A stretch of DNA of 64,000 nt from Chitinophaga hostae (lineage in GTDB: Bacteria > Bacteroidota > Bacteroidia > Chitinophagales > Chitinophagaceae): positions 62,001 to 126,000 of the forward strand of contig NZ_JAGTXB010000007.1 of NCBI RefSeq assembly GCF_018224885.1, read 5' to 3'. Within the stretch, counting starts at the first letter, position 1. Each line of letters starts with the position of its first letter. A program made the position numbers and the translations under genes. Below, in pieces: positions 8,745-17,245 of the stretch. The notes beneath the pieces were generated by a model, which did no database searches, was not told where the DNA came from, and saw only the letters and a program-made list of their open reading frames with translations.

Positions 8745-9419
8745 TTAACTTTTATATTGTTTAAAATCCTGCATGATATTTTCTATTTCCTCCGGACGGA
8801 GTGTGGACTGAAAATGACTGATATTCCTTTTAAGCGCATCCTCCGGCATATCCCACCATTTCAACGCTTCCATCCGGCTGATCACTTCTTCCGAAAATCT
8901 GTATTTAATAATCTTCGCAGGCACTCCCCCTACTATGGCATATGGCGGAACATCTTTGGTTACAACAGAATGAGCGGCGATGATCGCTCCATTCCCGATA
9001 GTTACCCCTCCCATCACAGAAGAATTCAATCCTATCCACACATCATTCCCGATGGTCACAGGCGCAGGTGTATCATCAAATTTATCTTCCGCAATCCAGG
9101 TATGCCCGGTACCGTTTTTCACTGCGAAAAACAAGGGGGAAGTAGACATAAAATCCGTTGGATGCGTACCTATTCCGATCACGATATTCTTTGAAAAGGA
9201 ACAGTACTTACCGATCGCAGCGTTATTGATATTGGTGTTGTAGCCAATATATGAATACTTATCAATGGTGCTTTTTCTTATTACTACAGACCTTTGTATG
9301 CGGCATTTTTCAGAAATAACAGTTGCTTTATCATAAAATACAAAGAAGGACAGATGGCGGTTTTTCCACCATTCTTTCAGGTGCTTTATGCTAAAATGAT
9401 GAATGAGCAGTTCAAGCAT
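8745..9419 (-). CDS. CatB/xenobiotic-type hexapeptide acyltransferase
   Basis: This 224-aa trimeric beta-helix acetyltransferase has hexapeptide repeats from about residue 35, with a long insertion loop (FSKNIVIGIGTHPTDFMSTSPLFFAVKNGTG, given as positions 78-108) containing the histidine that serves as base in the CatB/VatD group. The C-terminal part reads GGVPAKIIKYRFSEE, as in sugar O-acetyltransferases. In this setting it probably O-acetylates a repeat-unit sugar. It overlaps the upstream glycosyltransferase gene by 8 bp. Confidence 0.82.
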   Translation of the reverse strand: MLELLIHHFSIKHLKEWWKNRHLSFFVFYDKATVISEKCRIQRSVVIRKSTIDKYSYIGYNTNINNAAIGKYCSFSKNIVIGIGTHPTDFMSTSPLFFAVKNGTGHTWIAEDKFDDTPAPVTIGNDVWIGLNSSVMGGVTIGNGAIIAAHSVVTKDVPPYAIVGGVPAKIIKYRFSEEVISRMEALKWWDMPEDALKRNISHFQSTLRPEEIENIMQDFKQYKS

Positions 9420-10485
9420 GCTTCTTCTTTTTCAGAGCATATTCTACTGCTCCCATGATCGAATCCGCCATTTGTTCCGGTGTTCTGTTATTCTTATAAT
9501 GTTCCCTTGCACTTTTACCCATGCGGATCACCTCTTCCTTGTTGTCAATGATCCATGACATTTGTGCGGTAAGCTCCGCGGTGCCGCCTTCATAGATAAT
9601 CCCATTTTCCATGTTGGTGATGTTCAGCACTTCTCCACCAGTGATCGCATTTTTCTCTGTTACGAAAATAGTGGCATACCCCATACTGGTCAGCACCGAC
9701 AAGCCCGCCTGGTTAGGGGAGATACAAGCCAATGCTTTGGTGTAATATGTTTTGAGGATTTCGCTGTCGTAGATAGCGCCATGCAGGAAAACTTTGTCTT
9801 CCAGACCCTGCTCCTGCACCCATTTTTCAATGGCCGGGCGTTCCGGACCATCACCGATGATATTCAACACCGGCAGTTGCGCCCGGGGAATATCGATATT
9901 ATTATAGGCTTCCAGCAGGATATTGATTCCTTTCTCTTTATACAACGTTCCTACAAACAGGAAGGTATTTCTTTCCGCCACCTGGCCATTGACCGGGCTT
10001 ACATAAGTAGTGTTGTTGGCAACAAAAATTTTATCGGCGCTAAAGCCTGCCTGTACAAATTTTGTTTTGGGGTAGTCGCTGTAGAAGATCAAAGATTCAG
10101 CGCGTTTACCAAAGAAATTTCTTACAAAATCCCATTGCTTTTTATCATCGAATTTATTGCTGTAGGAAGCTGATACGCCTATTCCCCAGAAAGACATACT
10201 GTATTTCCTCCACGGATTCAGCATCAGGGCCATCAGCCGCAACCAGCGCAGTTCATACAAACCGATTACCGCATCGTACTGCGCGCACAATTTGTGCAAC
10301 GAGTCCTTATGAAAGAAAAATGGTCCTACCTGCTTACCGGGGGTGAACACGGTTTTATACGGATATTTTTTGTTCAAAAATTTGGGGTCTGTATAGGCTA
10401 CCGTTAAGTCATACTTCTCATTGATAATTTCAAATATTTTTTCCCGGTAAGGCCATACTTTGTTATACACAATCAACAGTTTCAT
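9412..10485 (-). CDS. GT4-family glycosyltransferase
   Basis: This 357-aa GT-B transferase has the C-terminal donor site visible as FLFVGTLYKEKGINILLEAY (about residue 177) followed by NIIGDGPERPAIEKWVQEQGL. The usual GT4 acidic loop is weak: CISPNQAGLSVLTSMGYA stands where E-x7-E is expected. The N terminus (LLIVYNKVWPYREKIFEIIN) fits a cytoplasmic enzyme. It is one of three GT4 enzymes in the locus. Donor and linkage cannot be told from the sequence. Confidence 0.82.
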   Translation of the reverse strand: MKLLIVYNKVWPYREKIFEIINEKYDLTVAYTDPKFLNKKYPYKTVFTPGKQVGPFFFHKDSLHKLCAQYDAVIGLYELRWLRLMALMLNPWRKYSMSFWGIGVSASYSNKFDDKKQWDFVRNFFGKRAESLIFYSDYPKTKFVQAGFSADKIFVANNTTYVSPVNGQVAERNTFLFVGTLYKEKGINILLEAYNNIDIPRAQLPVLNIIGDGPERPAIEKWVQEQGLEDKVFLHGAIYDSEILKTYYTKALACISPNQAGLSVLTSMGYATIFVTEKNAITGGEVLNITNMENGIIYEGGTAELTAQMSWIIDNKEEVIRMGKSAREHYKNNRTPEQMADSIMGAVEYALKKKKHA

Positions 10486-10505
10486 CTCTTTTATTTTAAT
10501 AAGGG

Positions 10506-11447
10506 TTATCTTTTTAATGTTTTAAGTATCTGATCGCTGTACATCATCACCAGGCTATCGTGCCGCTGTACAAAACTTTCCAGGCTGGAAGCTTCTCTCA
10601 ACATCTGCGGCTGTTTCTGCTTATAGTAATAAACTTCTCCGTCCCAGAATACTACGCCTGCCGGCCTGTTGCCATTTACTTCCGCGCCCATGATCTTTTT
10701 AACATAGGCGGAAAAGGCTTCCATAGGCACCAGTGTCATAAACGAAGGACCTTTACCCTGCCAGCGCGGCCATACAAAAGGCAGTACAGGCTTATCCAGT
10801 TCTTTCCCCAGTTCCAGCGCTATCCGCAGGTTATTTTCTATGTACTTTTCGTTATAACTTCTGCTGACCACCCGCTCGGAATAAATCATATACAGCGATG
10901 GACAAATAATGTCCACATATTTTAACAGGTCTCTCAGCTGATAGCACTGTTGCTGCCATTTCTCATTGGCAGAAACCGTTCTGAACGGCAATCCGTAAAT
11001 TCCCCATTGTACGTTGGGGCGTTCCTGTTTGGCAATGGTTACCGCTTTTCTAAATTCAGCAGCAATTTTCCGATAGTCGGCACTGCCGGAATGATCATTG
11101 GTTAAGATATCCAGCGCTTCTCCTTCCCAATCCAGTATACATACACCCGCAGCGTTTTTGTCGGGATATATTTTGCGGATCATGCTTACCAGCGAACTAC
11201 TGTCTACATTCAAACTATTCTTCGCTACAATGCTGCTCTGGCCAATGATTTTAGCGATAGAAATATTTTGCTGCCCCTGTATGTAGGAATTCGCCTTGTT
11301 TCCCAAACCACTGATAGCGATGTATAACCTGGGATTGCTGCTGGCAGGTTTTCCTGTTTGCGCTTCCGCAGCAGGCAGCATACTGGCCAACCCGGCCAGC
11401 AGGATACCTGTAAAAATTCTATACATTTTCAACCAAGACATATTCAC
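10506..11447 (-). CDS. secreted GH56 (hyaluronidase)-like glycoside hydrolase
   Basis: This 313-aa protein has a signal peptide (residues 1-30, ending AEAQ). The mature part resembles the hyaluronidase TIM barrel of family GH56. GVCILDWEGE at 101-110 carries the D-x-E pair (Asp106, Glu108) that provides the acid catalyst in bee-venom hyaluronidase. A following region, ADYRKIAAEFRKAV, matches the conserved helix. WGIYGLPF and DIICPSLYMIYS supply aromatic substrate-site positions, and GVVFWDGEVYYYK matches the late barrel strand. It lies between the Wzy gene and a glycosyltransferase, so it may trim or release the polymer made by the locus. The family assignment is by eye and should be treated as probable. 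Confidence 0.6.
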   Translation of the reverse strand: MNMSWLKMYRIFTGILLAGLASMLPAAEAQTGKPASSNPRLYIAISGLGNKANSYIQGQQNISIAKIIGQSSIVAKNSLNVDSSSLVSMIRKIYPDKNAAGVCILDWEGEALDILTNDHSGSADYRKIAAEFRKAVTIAKQERPNVQWGIYGLPFRTVSANEKWQQQCYQLRDLLKYVDIICPSLYMIYSERVVSRSYNEKYIENNLRIALELGKELDKPVLPFVWPRWQGKGPSFMTLVPMEAFSAYVKKIMGAEVNGNRPAGVVFWDGEVYYYKQKQPQMLREASSLESFVQRHDSLVMMYSDQILKTLKR

Positions 11448-11448
11448 T

Positions 11449-12777
11449 TCAGTTTAAAGATTCATTGAATGATGTATGCTTTATCTCAAAAAACAATGCC
11501 AGCAGTATCCATAACCCGGGTGTGATAAACACGCCTCCTGACGTCATCGACAGCAGGAAATACCCCAGTAATATGAGCAGCAGGGCAATATGCCGGTGCA
11601 GGCGGTGCCTGCTTGCATACCCGGCTTTCACGGCCACCTCGAATAAAATCAGCAGGAACAATATGCCGCCTACCACGCCCAGCGACATCAGTAATTCAAG
11701 AAACACGTTATGCGGATAGATATGACTGTGATCCGTTACATATTTATCGCCTATAACGGGATGATTGCTGAATTGATCCCAGGCGCTGGCATATTCATAA
11801 TCGCGGTCTTCCTTTTCTCCGTTGGCCACATTATCAAAAAAGTGGGTCAAACGGTAAAACAGGAATACATCGTCCGAAAATATTTTTGAGCCTACTCCAC
11901 TGATCAGCATAGCACCCAGCAGCAGGAACACTACCAGACCGGATTTGAGTACCATGCTAACCGTGTTGCGGGACATCCTCAGTTTAAAATAAAAGAGAAT
12001 AAATACTGATAATATTAAAGACAGGAACGGGCCTCTCGATGCACCGAGCAATACGTTGGCCACACCAATCATAACACAGATAAACATGCCGAGCTTTCCT
12101 TTCATGCTGGCCGGTGCGTCAAACAACAGTTTACTCAACGCCAGCACTGCCAGCAACATACCATAGAAGCTGATGGTGATCGGGTTGATCATGGCTTCGC
12201 TGGGATCGTCATCACCGAGTGCTCCCCTGGTAGACATCAGGGCCATGGTAATACCATTGGTAGTGAAGAAGGAAACAAAGATGATGATGTTACTGACAAA
12301 CGCGAAAATAAACGCCCATTTCAGGAACTGCTTTATCTGGATATAAGGCGCCGCTGCCGCCACTGCGATCACCGGCAGAAAGCAGTTGGCAAATGCCATG
12401 GAGTACATAAAGAATGTACTGTAACGGCCGTTACCAAACTCTATTCCGCGCAGACTTACATCTACAAAAAGCCGGCAGGAATAGATGAACCACAACAACA
12501 GCAAAAGAAAAGTTCCTTTGGAAACTTTCTTTAGTGAAAACGGCAAACGCGCAATCACCACCAACGACGATAAGGCAATCAATACCCTAAAGGCTGCATT
12601 CACCGGGGTAGAGCTTACCTTAAGGAACAACGGCACTGCACACTGAATTGGATAACCCAGCGCAAGAAACAACACGATAGCGCTGCCAAAAGTATTGGCG
12701 ATCTTACTATAACGGTTATATGTTGCGTCGAGCGTTATATAATTCATGTTTATATCTTTGAATACCACTTGTATCAT
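11449..12777 (-). CDS. wzy: O-antigen polymerase/ligase-like membrane protein (Wzy)
   Basis: This 442-aa polytopic membrane protein has about eleven hydrophobic segments and a large periplasmic loop near residues 300-350 containing RDYEYASAWDQFSNHPVIGDKY and YPHNVFLELLMSLGVVGG, the usual signature of the O-antigen ligase/Wzy superfamily. It is the only polymerase candidate in the locus and so most likely joins repeat units in the periplasm after flipping by the Wzx protein at 15675-17186. It overlaps the upstream glycosyltransferase by 4 bp. Ligase and polymerase cannot be told apart from sequence; the locus context favours polymerase. Confidence 0.82.
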   Translation of the reverse strand: MIQVVFKDINMNYITLDATYNRYSKIANTFGSAIVLFLALGYPIQCAVPLFLKVSSTPVNAAFRVLIALSSLVVIARLPFSLKKVSKGTFLLLLLWFIYSCRLFVDVSLRGIEFGNGRYSTFFMYSMAFANCFLPVIAVAAAAPYIQIKQFLKWAFIFAFVSNIIIFVSFFTTNGITMALMSTRGALGDDDPSEAMINPITISFYGMLLAVLALSKLLFDAPASMKGKLGMFICVMIGVANVLLGASRGPFLSLILSVFILFYFKLRMSRNTVSMVLKSGLVVFLLLGAMLISGVGSKIFSDDVFLFYRLTHFFDNVANGEKEDRDYEYASAWDQFSNHPVIGDKYVTDHSHIYPHNVFLELLMSLGVVGGILFLLILFEVAVKAGYASRHRLHRHIALLLILLGYFLLSMTSGGVFITPGLWILLALFFEIKHTSFNESLN

Positions 12778-13919
12778 GCCTGCTTATTCACTTTTCGTAC
12801 TACTTCCTTCCAGGAATCAGCCCATCTTTCTGCGTTAAAACTGTATTTTATGGTGTCGATGGCATTCGTTGCCACCCTTTTTCTTTCTTCAGGATTGTTA
12901 ATAAGGTATTCCACTGCACCCCTGATATTTTCAGCAAATGGCATGGTCAGCATACCGTTGTAGTTGTTCAGGAGAATATTAGTGATTCCCCCGATATTGC
13001 TGGCTACCACTGCACATCCCGCACCCATTGCTTCCAGCAGCGAGAGAGAAGTTCCTTCTGAAGCCAGGGTAGGTACTACTGCAATATGGAAATCGCCGTG
13101 AAACCGCAGCGAGTCATTGAAGTCATAACGGGTGATATGCACGTTAGGCATATCCTTGAAGCGGTTGGCCAACAAGGGTTCCAGCTCTCCTTCTCCCGCA
13201 AATGTGAAACTCAGATTTTTATATCGTTTGTTCAGGTCTTCAACGATGTCGGCCATTACCGCAATCCCCCTTATTTTTGTAAACCGGCGGGCTACAAGTA
13301 TTTTAATGGTTTCGTCTGCAGTTTCCGAAAAGTTGACATTGGTGGTTTTGCTTACACTGGCAAAATTCGGGATCACAAAAATCCGCTCCTCTCCTTCCCT
13401 GTCGGAAAAAGTGCGGTACCAGGACAAGTAATTATAATCTACACAAACTTTGTATTCAGATCTGGTGAAGAAACTATAAGCTTTGAAAGATTGCATTAAT
13501 TTGGCCACCACATTTAACTGGAGCTGTGCCATTAACTTTCTCATACCCGTATTTGGTTCGAGGTAATCGAAATACACGCCATGTTGTATACTGATAGCCT
13601 TATAAGAAGGAATCTTTTCTGACAGCGTATCTGCGCCCCAGATCACCAGGTCCTTCTGCCGGTCGATCTGCGAAGCATGACGCTCAAACAATGATTTCAT
13701 CTGGCGTTTTGCAAGATTGTATCCAACCAGGTTTACGTTATTTTCAATTTTCCTGCTGAAATCCTTGTTGCCAAACTGTATAATAGATACGTCCAGTTGC
13801 TCGCCTGTCAGCACTGCTGCCAACGTTAACAGGTAGGTTTGTACGCCTCCCACCGTTACGGCAGCGCCATCGTAATCGTAGACCCTTGGATAAAATATAT
13901 GTACTTTAAACTTGCTCAT
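12774..13919 (-). CDS. GT4-family glycosyltransferase
   Basis: This 381-aa GT-B transferase has an acceptor-side GGVQTYLLTLAAVL near residue 24 and a clear E-x7-E donor motif in EGTSLSLLEAMGAGCAVVASNIGG (positions about 300-325). The family uses nucleotide sugars with retention of configuration. Its stop overlaps the start of the polymerase gene and it lies 15 bp downstream of the pyruvyltransferase gene. The specific sugar is unknown. Confidence 0.85.
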   Translation of the reverse strand: MSKFKVHIFYPRVYDYDGAAVTVGGVQTYLLTLAAVLTGEQLDVSIIQFGNKDFSRKIENNVNLVGYNLAKRQMKSLFERHASQIDRQKDLVIWGADTLSEKIPSYKAISIQHGVYFDYLEPNTGMRKLMAQLQLNVVAKLMQSFKAYSFFTRSEYKVCVDYNYLSWYRTFSDREGEERIFVIPNFASVSKTTNVNFSETADETIKILVARRFTKIRGIAVMADIVEDLNKRYKNLSFTFAGEGELEPLLANRFKDMPNVHITRYDFNDSLRFHGDFHIAVVPTLASEGTSLSLLEAMGAGCAVVASNIGGITNILLNNYNGMLTMPFAENIRGAVEYLINNPEERKRVATNAIDTIKYSFNAERWADSWKEVVRKVNKQA

Positions 13920-13934
13920 AATGTTGAAATTTGT

Positions 13935-15074
13935 CTACAGTTGCTGAATAGCTTGTCTGAATAACGCAAACATTTTATCTCCCCGGCTGATCTCCCTGTC
14001 CAGGTCCGCCTGGAAAAGGCTTACTCTCTTTGCATAATCCGTTCTGATTTGTTCTACATAATTCACCACCTGGTTCACGTCAAAAGGATATTTCCAGCAG
14101 TCGAAGGATTTGAAATTATCGCTGACAATTTTCAATTTCTGTTCTACTTCAATACATACCGCAGGTTTATTTAGCAGTGCCGCAAAAATGGCCCCATGAA
14201 AACGGGCGGTAACAAAAATGTCTATCTTGGCCAGTTGCTGTATAAATGCTTTGAAAGTATATTTCTTCGCGTCCCATATCATGGCTTCGATATTTTCCCG
14301 TTTAATGATATCGAGCCACTCCGGATCCCGTTCTTCTGAAAACAGGATATACTTTACCTCGTAGCCTTTGTTTTGCCAGATGCGGGTAGCTTCCAGGAGT
14401 TTCCCATAATAAGCATGACCTTCATCGGTATGTTTCCAGTCGCGCACAATGATACCGATCACCCGCGGGTTGATAGCAGGTATTGTTTTGGTAAAGTAGT
14501 TATTGACAAAAGAAGAGTTAAGACACAGGTCGCTGCCCAGGAACAGTCCTTTCGAATCCCAGGATTTGCAGGTATCATAACTCACCACATCCCGTACCAG
14601 TGCCTGGTCGAGCTGCTGGAAAGTTTGCATCGCTACTTTCTCTTCCACTGAATCTTTTACGAAAGGTCCAACGCCTATTCCGATGGCCACTGTTTTGGCG
14701 GCTTTTACGCCAGTTACTTTTTTGAACCCTCTTAAACGTGGCAGCACCACTGATTTAAGCGTTTTATAGTCAAAGAAGTACTTCAGTTTTGCCAGGTTCA
14801 TTTTCGGGATATATTTGACCTTTGTGTTAGGGAAGGAAAAAAACTGGGTTCCTCCTCCATACACCAGCATATCTACTTCCAGCTTACTAAAAAGATCTTC
14901 GGAAGAAATAATCTTTGCTGCGGGGAGTAACTCCCTGAAATAATCTGCTTTGGTACAATAAAAGCCAAACTCATCTTCCTTCAATACCTCCTTGATATGA
15001 TCATACATGGTGATCATCAGTGCATCATCGCCAAAATTATTCAGTCCGTATCCACCCCTTACCAATACTTTCAT
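13935..15074 (-). CDS. polysaccharide pyruvyl transferase family protein
   Basis: This 379-aa protein starts with the family signature RGGYGLNNFGDDALM and has FVTARFHGAIFAALLNKPAVCIEVEQK in its C-terminal half, as in CsaB/WcaK-type enzymes. Family members transfer a pyruvyl ketal from phosphoenolpyruvate to a sugar hydroxyl pair, adding negative charge to the polymer. The start is preceded by two copies of ATATGGTT (15089-15096 and 15101-15108) in the short gap to the upstream acyltransferase gene. Confidence 0.82.
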   Translation of the reverse strand: MKVLVRGGYGLNNFGDDALMITMYDHIKEVLKEDEFGFYCTKADYFRELLPAAKIISSEDLFSKLEVDMLVYGGGTQFFSFPNTKVKYIPKMNLAKLKYFFDYKTLKSVVLPRLRGFKKVTGVKAAKTVAIGIGVGPFVKDSVEEKVAMQTFQQLDQALVRDVVSYDTCKSWDSKGLFLGSDLCLNSSFVNNYFTKTIPAINPRVIGIIVRDWKHTDEGHAYYGKLLEATRIWQNKGYEVKYILFSEERDPEWLDIIKRENIEAMIWDAKKYTFKAFIQQLAKIDIFVTARFHGAIFAALLNKPAVCIEVEQKLKIVSDNFKSFDCWKYPFDVNQVVNYVEQIRTDYAKRVSLFQADLDREISRGDKMFALFRQAIQQL

Positions 15075-15088
15075 GTTATCTGCTTATT

Positions 15089-15108
15089 ATATGGTTTTTC
15101 ATATGGTT
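15089..15108 (-). repeat. paired AACCATAT octamers in a leader
   Basis: Two copies of the octamer (ATATGGTT on the plus strand) sit 12 bp apart just ahead of the pyruvyltransferase start. The same octamer occurs at 13-20, 18402-18409, 18512-18519, 19855-19862, 25151-25158 and 25699-25706, nearly all in gaps of this locus. Function is unknown; a leader-binding or regulatory site is one possibility. Confidence 0.4.
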
Positions 15109-15142
15109 ATCAAATAGTTTCCGGCTTAGCCTTCGCTGCTGT

Positions 15143-15694
15143 TTACAGCGTACCCAGCTGTTTGGCCCTGAAGTATATTTTATCTTCCTGTTTAAGCCTG
15201 GTATAATGCGCCGCATCACGGCTTCCAATTACTTTTGCGGGGTTCCCTGCCACAATAGAGAAAGGGGCGATGCTGCCTGTTACCACGCTGCCCGCGCCAA
15301 CGATACAGCCTTCGCCGATATTGGTGCCGGGAACGATGATGACGTTACCGCCAATCCACACATTTTCGCTGATAGTTACCGGCTTTACTTCCACGCGCTG
15401 GTCGTAAGGAATATAGTTCGCCTCCCTGAATACATGGTTGGCGGAATATATTGTTACATCCGGGCCGATGATGGTTCCTTTGCCGATATGGATGCCTCCT
15501 ACGCCGTATAATTTGGCGCCAGGACCAATGTATACATACTCACCAATGGAGATATTGCCTTCACCACTGCAGTGAAAGGGCCTGCCTATGGATACCCCGG
15601 TACCCAGCTGCCGGAACTTCAGCCGTTTGATGCCTGCTTTGTGGAAGCTGTTGGCGACCACATTGGCTATTTTATTAAGAAACAGACCTGACAT
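15143..15694 (-). CDS. hexapeptide-repeat acyltransferase (maltose/galactoside O-acetyltransferase-like)
   Basis: This beta-helix acetyltransferase has hexapeptide turns from about GVSIGRPFHCSGEGNISIGEYVYI onward. A loop with YSANHVFREANYIPYDQR supplies the catalytic histidine, and the end AGNPAKVIGSRD is typical of the LacA/Maa group. I start at the internal ATG at 15694 (MSGLFLNKIANVV, 183 aa), which leaves a 20-bp overlap with the flippase gene. An upstream ATG at 15733 would give 196 aa and a 59-bp overlap. It probably acetylates a repeat-unit sugar. Confidence 0.8.
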   Translation of the reverse strand: MSGLFLNKIANVVANSFHKAGIKRLKFRQLGTGVSIGRPFHCSGEGNISIGEYVYIGPGAKLYGVGGIHIGKGTIIGPDVTIYSANHVFREANYIPYDQRVEVKPVTISENVWIGGNVIIVPGTNIGEGCIVGAGSVVTGSIAPFSIVAGNPAKVIGSRDAAHYTRLKQEDKIYFRAKQLGTL

Positions 15695-17186
15695 GTTTAT
15701 AAACTCTATAAAAGATCCATAAAATGATGGCACATGCCACGAGTAACAGCAATATCCGTACGTAGATACTCAGATGGAACATCAGCATCACTATAAATGA
15801 TACAAAGATGATTCCCCAGATAGCCAGTGATTCCGGCGATATCAGGAAGTAGGCATCTGCGAGTTGCTTTTTAATATAGAAGGGTACAAATACCACGGTG
15901 CTGATAAAGTAGGCAAATGCATACGCTCCTGCCCGTCCTTCCGAACCGCCCTGTTTAAGTCCGATCATATAAAAAATTGCCAGCAACCCCCATATACCAT
16001 TACTGAGCATGCTCCACCACATAAAATTACCTGCTGCAAAGTTTCTCGCGATCCCTTGCCGATGGGCAATTACAATGGTGCCTATCATTACAATCACTAC
16101 CGTTCCGTTTAAGTTGCCGGAAGTAAAGTCCTTACCAAAGGCAACACCCGCTATTTCCGGCACCAGTATAAACGGCATGGATAAAAATATACCTATGCCC
16201 CAGGGCACGAAGTTGTTGATGGCTTCCAGCTTGGCATTCTTCTGTTTAAAATTGCGGATCACCTGTGGCAGCAAAGCCTGACCCAACGTGGTATTGATAA
16301 CGCTGATGATAAGTGATATACTGAGTGCCGCATTATATACCCCGAGGTAAGCATAACCGGATGGTTCCTTAGCCAGGAGTACATTACAGTACCAGTTCAC
16401 CGGTAATACCAGCAAACCGCTCAGCACCGCAGGCAGACTGAAAGTGTATAATACTTTCATCTCTTTCAGGTAATCCTTTTCATTTACATTAATACCAAAC
16501 TTCTTTGTTTCCCTTCTAACCTCTATACCACCTAAAACGGCAATTAACAGGGCATTGATGGTTAAACCGATAATGGCGCCGTTTACGCCTAAAAACCAGG
16601 TGAGTCCGATAGCAATCGGCAAGTTGACGACGCCTGCCACCAAATTAACTTTTGCTATTTTCTTAAACGCCTCCAAACCGGCCAGGATCCCGGTTTGCAC
16701 CCCGTTGATCGCATAAAAAAGAATGGCCCAGGAGCCATATCTCAACCCGGTTCCCAGGTCGGCATTATCGAGCGAATGTTTTGCCAGCGGCCCTGATGAA
16801 AAGAACAAGGATACACTGATCAACAGGCCCATGATAACAGACATATGCAATGCCATCCTCGCCACCCGTCCCGCTTTCTCCTTGTCGGTATCACGATACT
16901 CTGCCACAAATTTGGTGGTGGTAATGCCGAGTCCGAATATGGAAAAAACGATAAACATATCAATGGTAGAACGGATCATCCCCAACTCTCCAAAACCTTC
17001 CTTTTTCAGCAAACGGGCGATGACGATAGACGATAAAAAAATCAATCCTCTGAAGACTACCGTTCCCAGGAATGACCAGAAAACGCCGTGTACAATCTTC
17101 TTACCGACTTCCGATTTATTTATTTTTCGTTTAAGGGCAAATATCACATCTGCAACCTGCGGCATATACTTCTGGATAATTATCAT
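15675..17186 (-). CDS. wzx: Wzx-type polysaccharide flippase (MOP superfamily)
   Basis: This 503-aa membrane protein has twelve to fourteen predicted helices. The N-terminal helix pair VHGVFWSFLGTVVFRGLIFLSS, followed by IVIARLLKKEGFGELGMIRST, is the standard start of the polysaccharide-transporter branch of the MOP superfamily. It should move lipid-linked repeat units across the inner membrane for the Wzy protein of the same locus. The first seven residues may be extra; a second methionine at residue 8 is an alternative start. Confidence 0.88.
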   Translation of the reverse strand: MIIIQKYMPQVADVIFALKRKINKSEVGKKIVHGVFWSFLGTVVFRGLIFLSSIVIARLLKKEGFGELGMIRSTIDMFIVFSIFGLGITTTKFVAEYRDTDKEKAGRVARMALHMSVIMGLLISVSLFFSSGPLAKHSLDNADLGTGLRYGSWAILFYAINGVQTGILAGLEAFKKIAKVNLVAGVVNLPIAIGLTWFLGVNGAIIGLTINALLIAVLGGIEVRRETKKFGINVNEKDYLKEMKVLYTFSLPAVLSGLLVLPVNWYCNVLLAKEPSGYAYLGVYNAALSISLIISVINTTLGQALLPQVIRNFKQKNAKLEAINNFVPWGIGIFLSMPFILVPEIAGVAFGKDFTSGNLNGTVVIVMIGTIVIAHRQGIARNFAAGNFMWWSMLSNGIWGLLAIFYMIGLKQGGSEGRAGAYAFAYFISTVVFVPFYIKKQLADAYFLISPESLAIWGIIFVSFIVMLMFHLSIYVRILLLLVACAIILWIFYRVYKHVRSVS

Positions 17187-17245
17187 CTTATTATCTTATT
17201 CGGAAAATGTTAATTCCTGTTCCCGGTAATAATTCCGTTTAACTT

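Noticed and set aside
8118..9194. Long plus-strand frame of 358 aa opposite the 2-epimerase and acyltransferase genes
   Set aside because: It is antisense to two clearly conserved genes, and its translation looks like a shadow frame rich in His, Cys and Phe.
15695..15733. Upstream ATG start of the acyltransferase at 15733
   Set aside because: It would add 13 residues without family support and increase the overlap with the flippase gene to 59 bp; kept only as an alternative.
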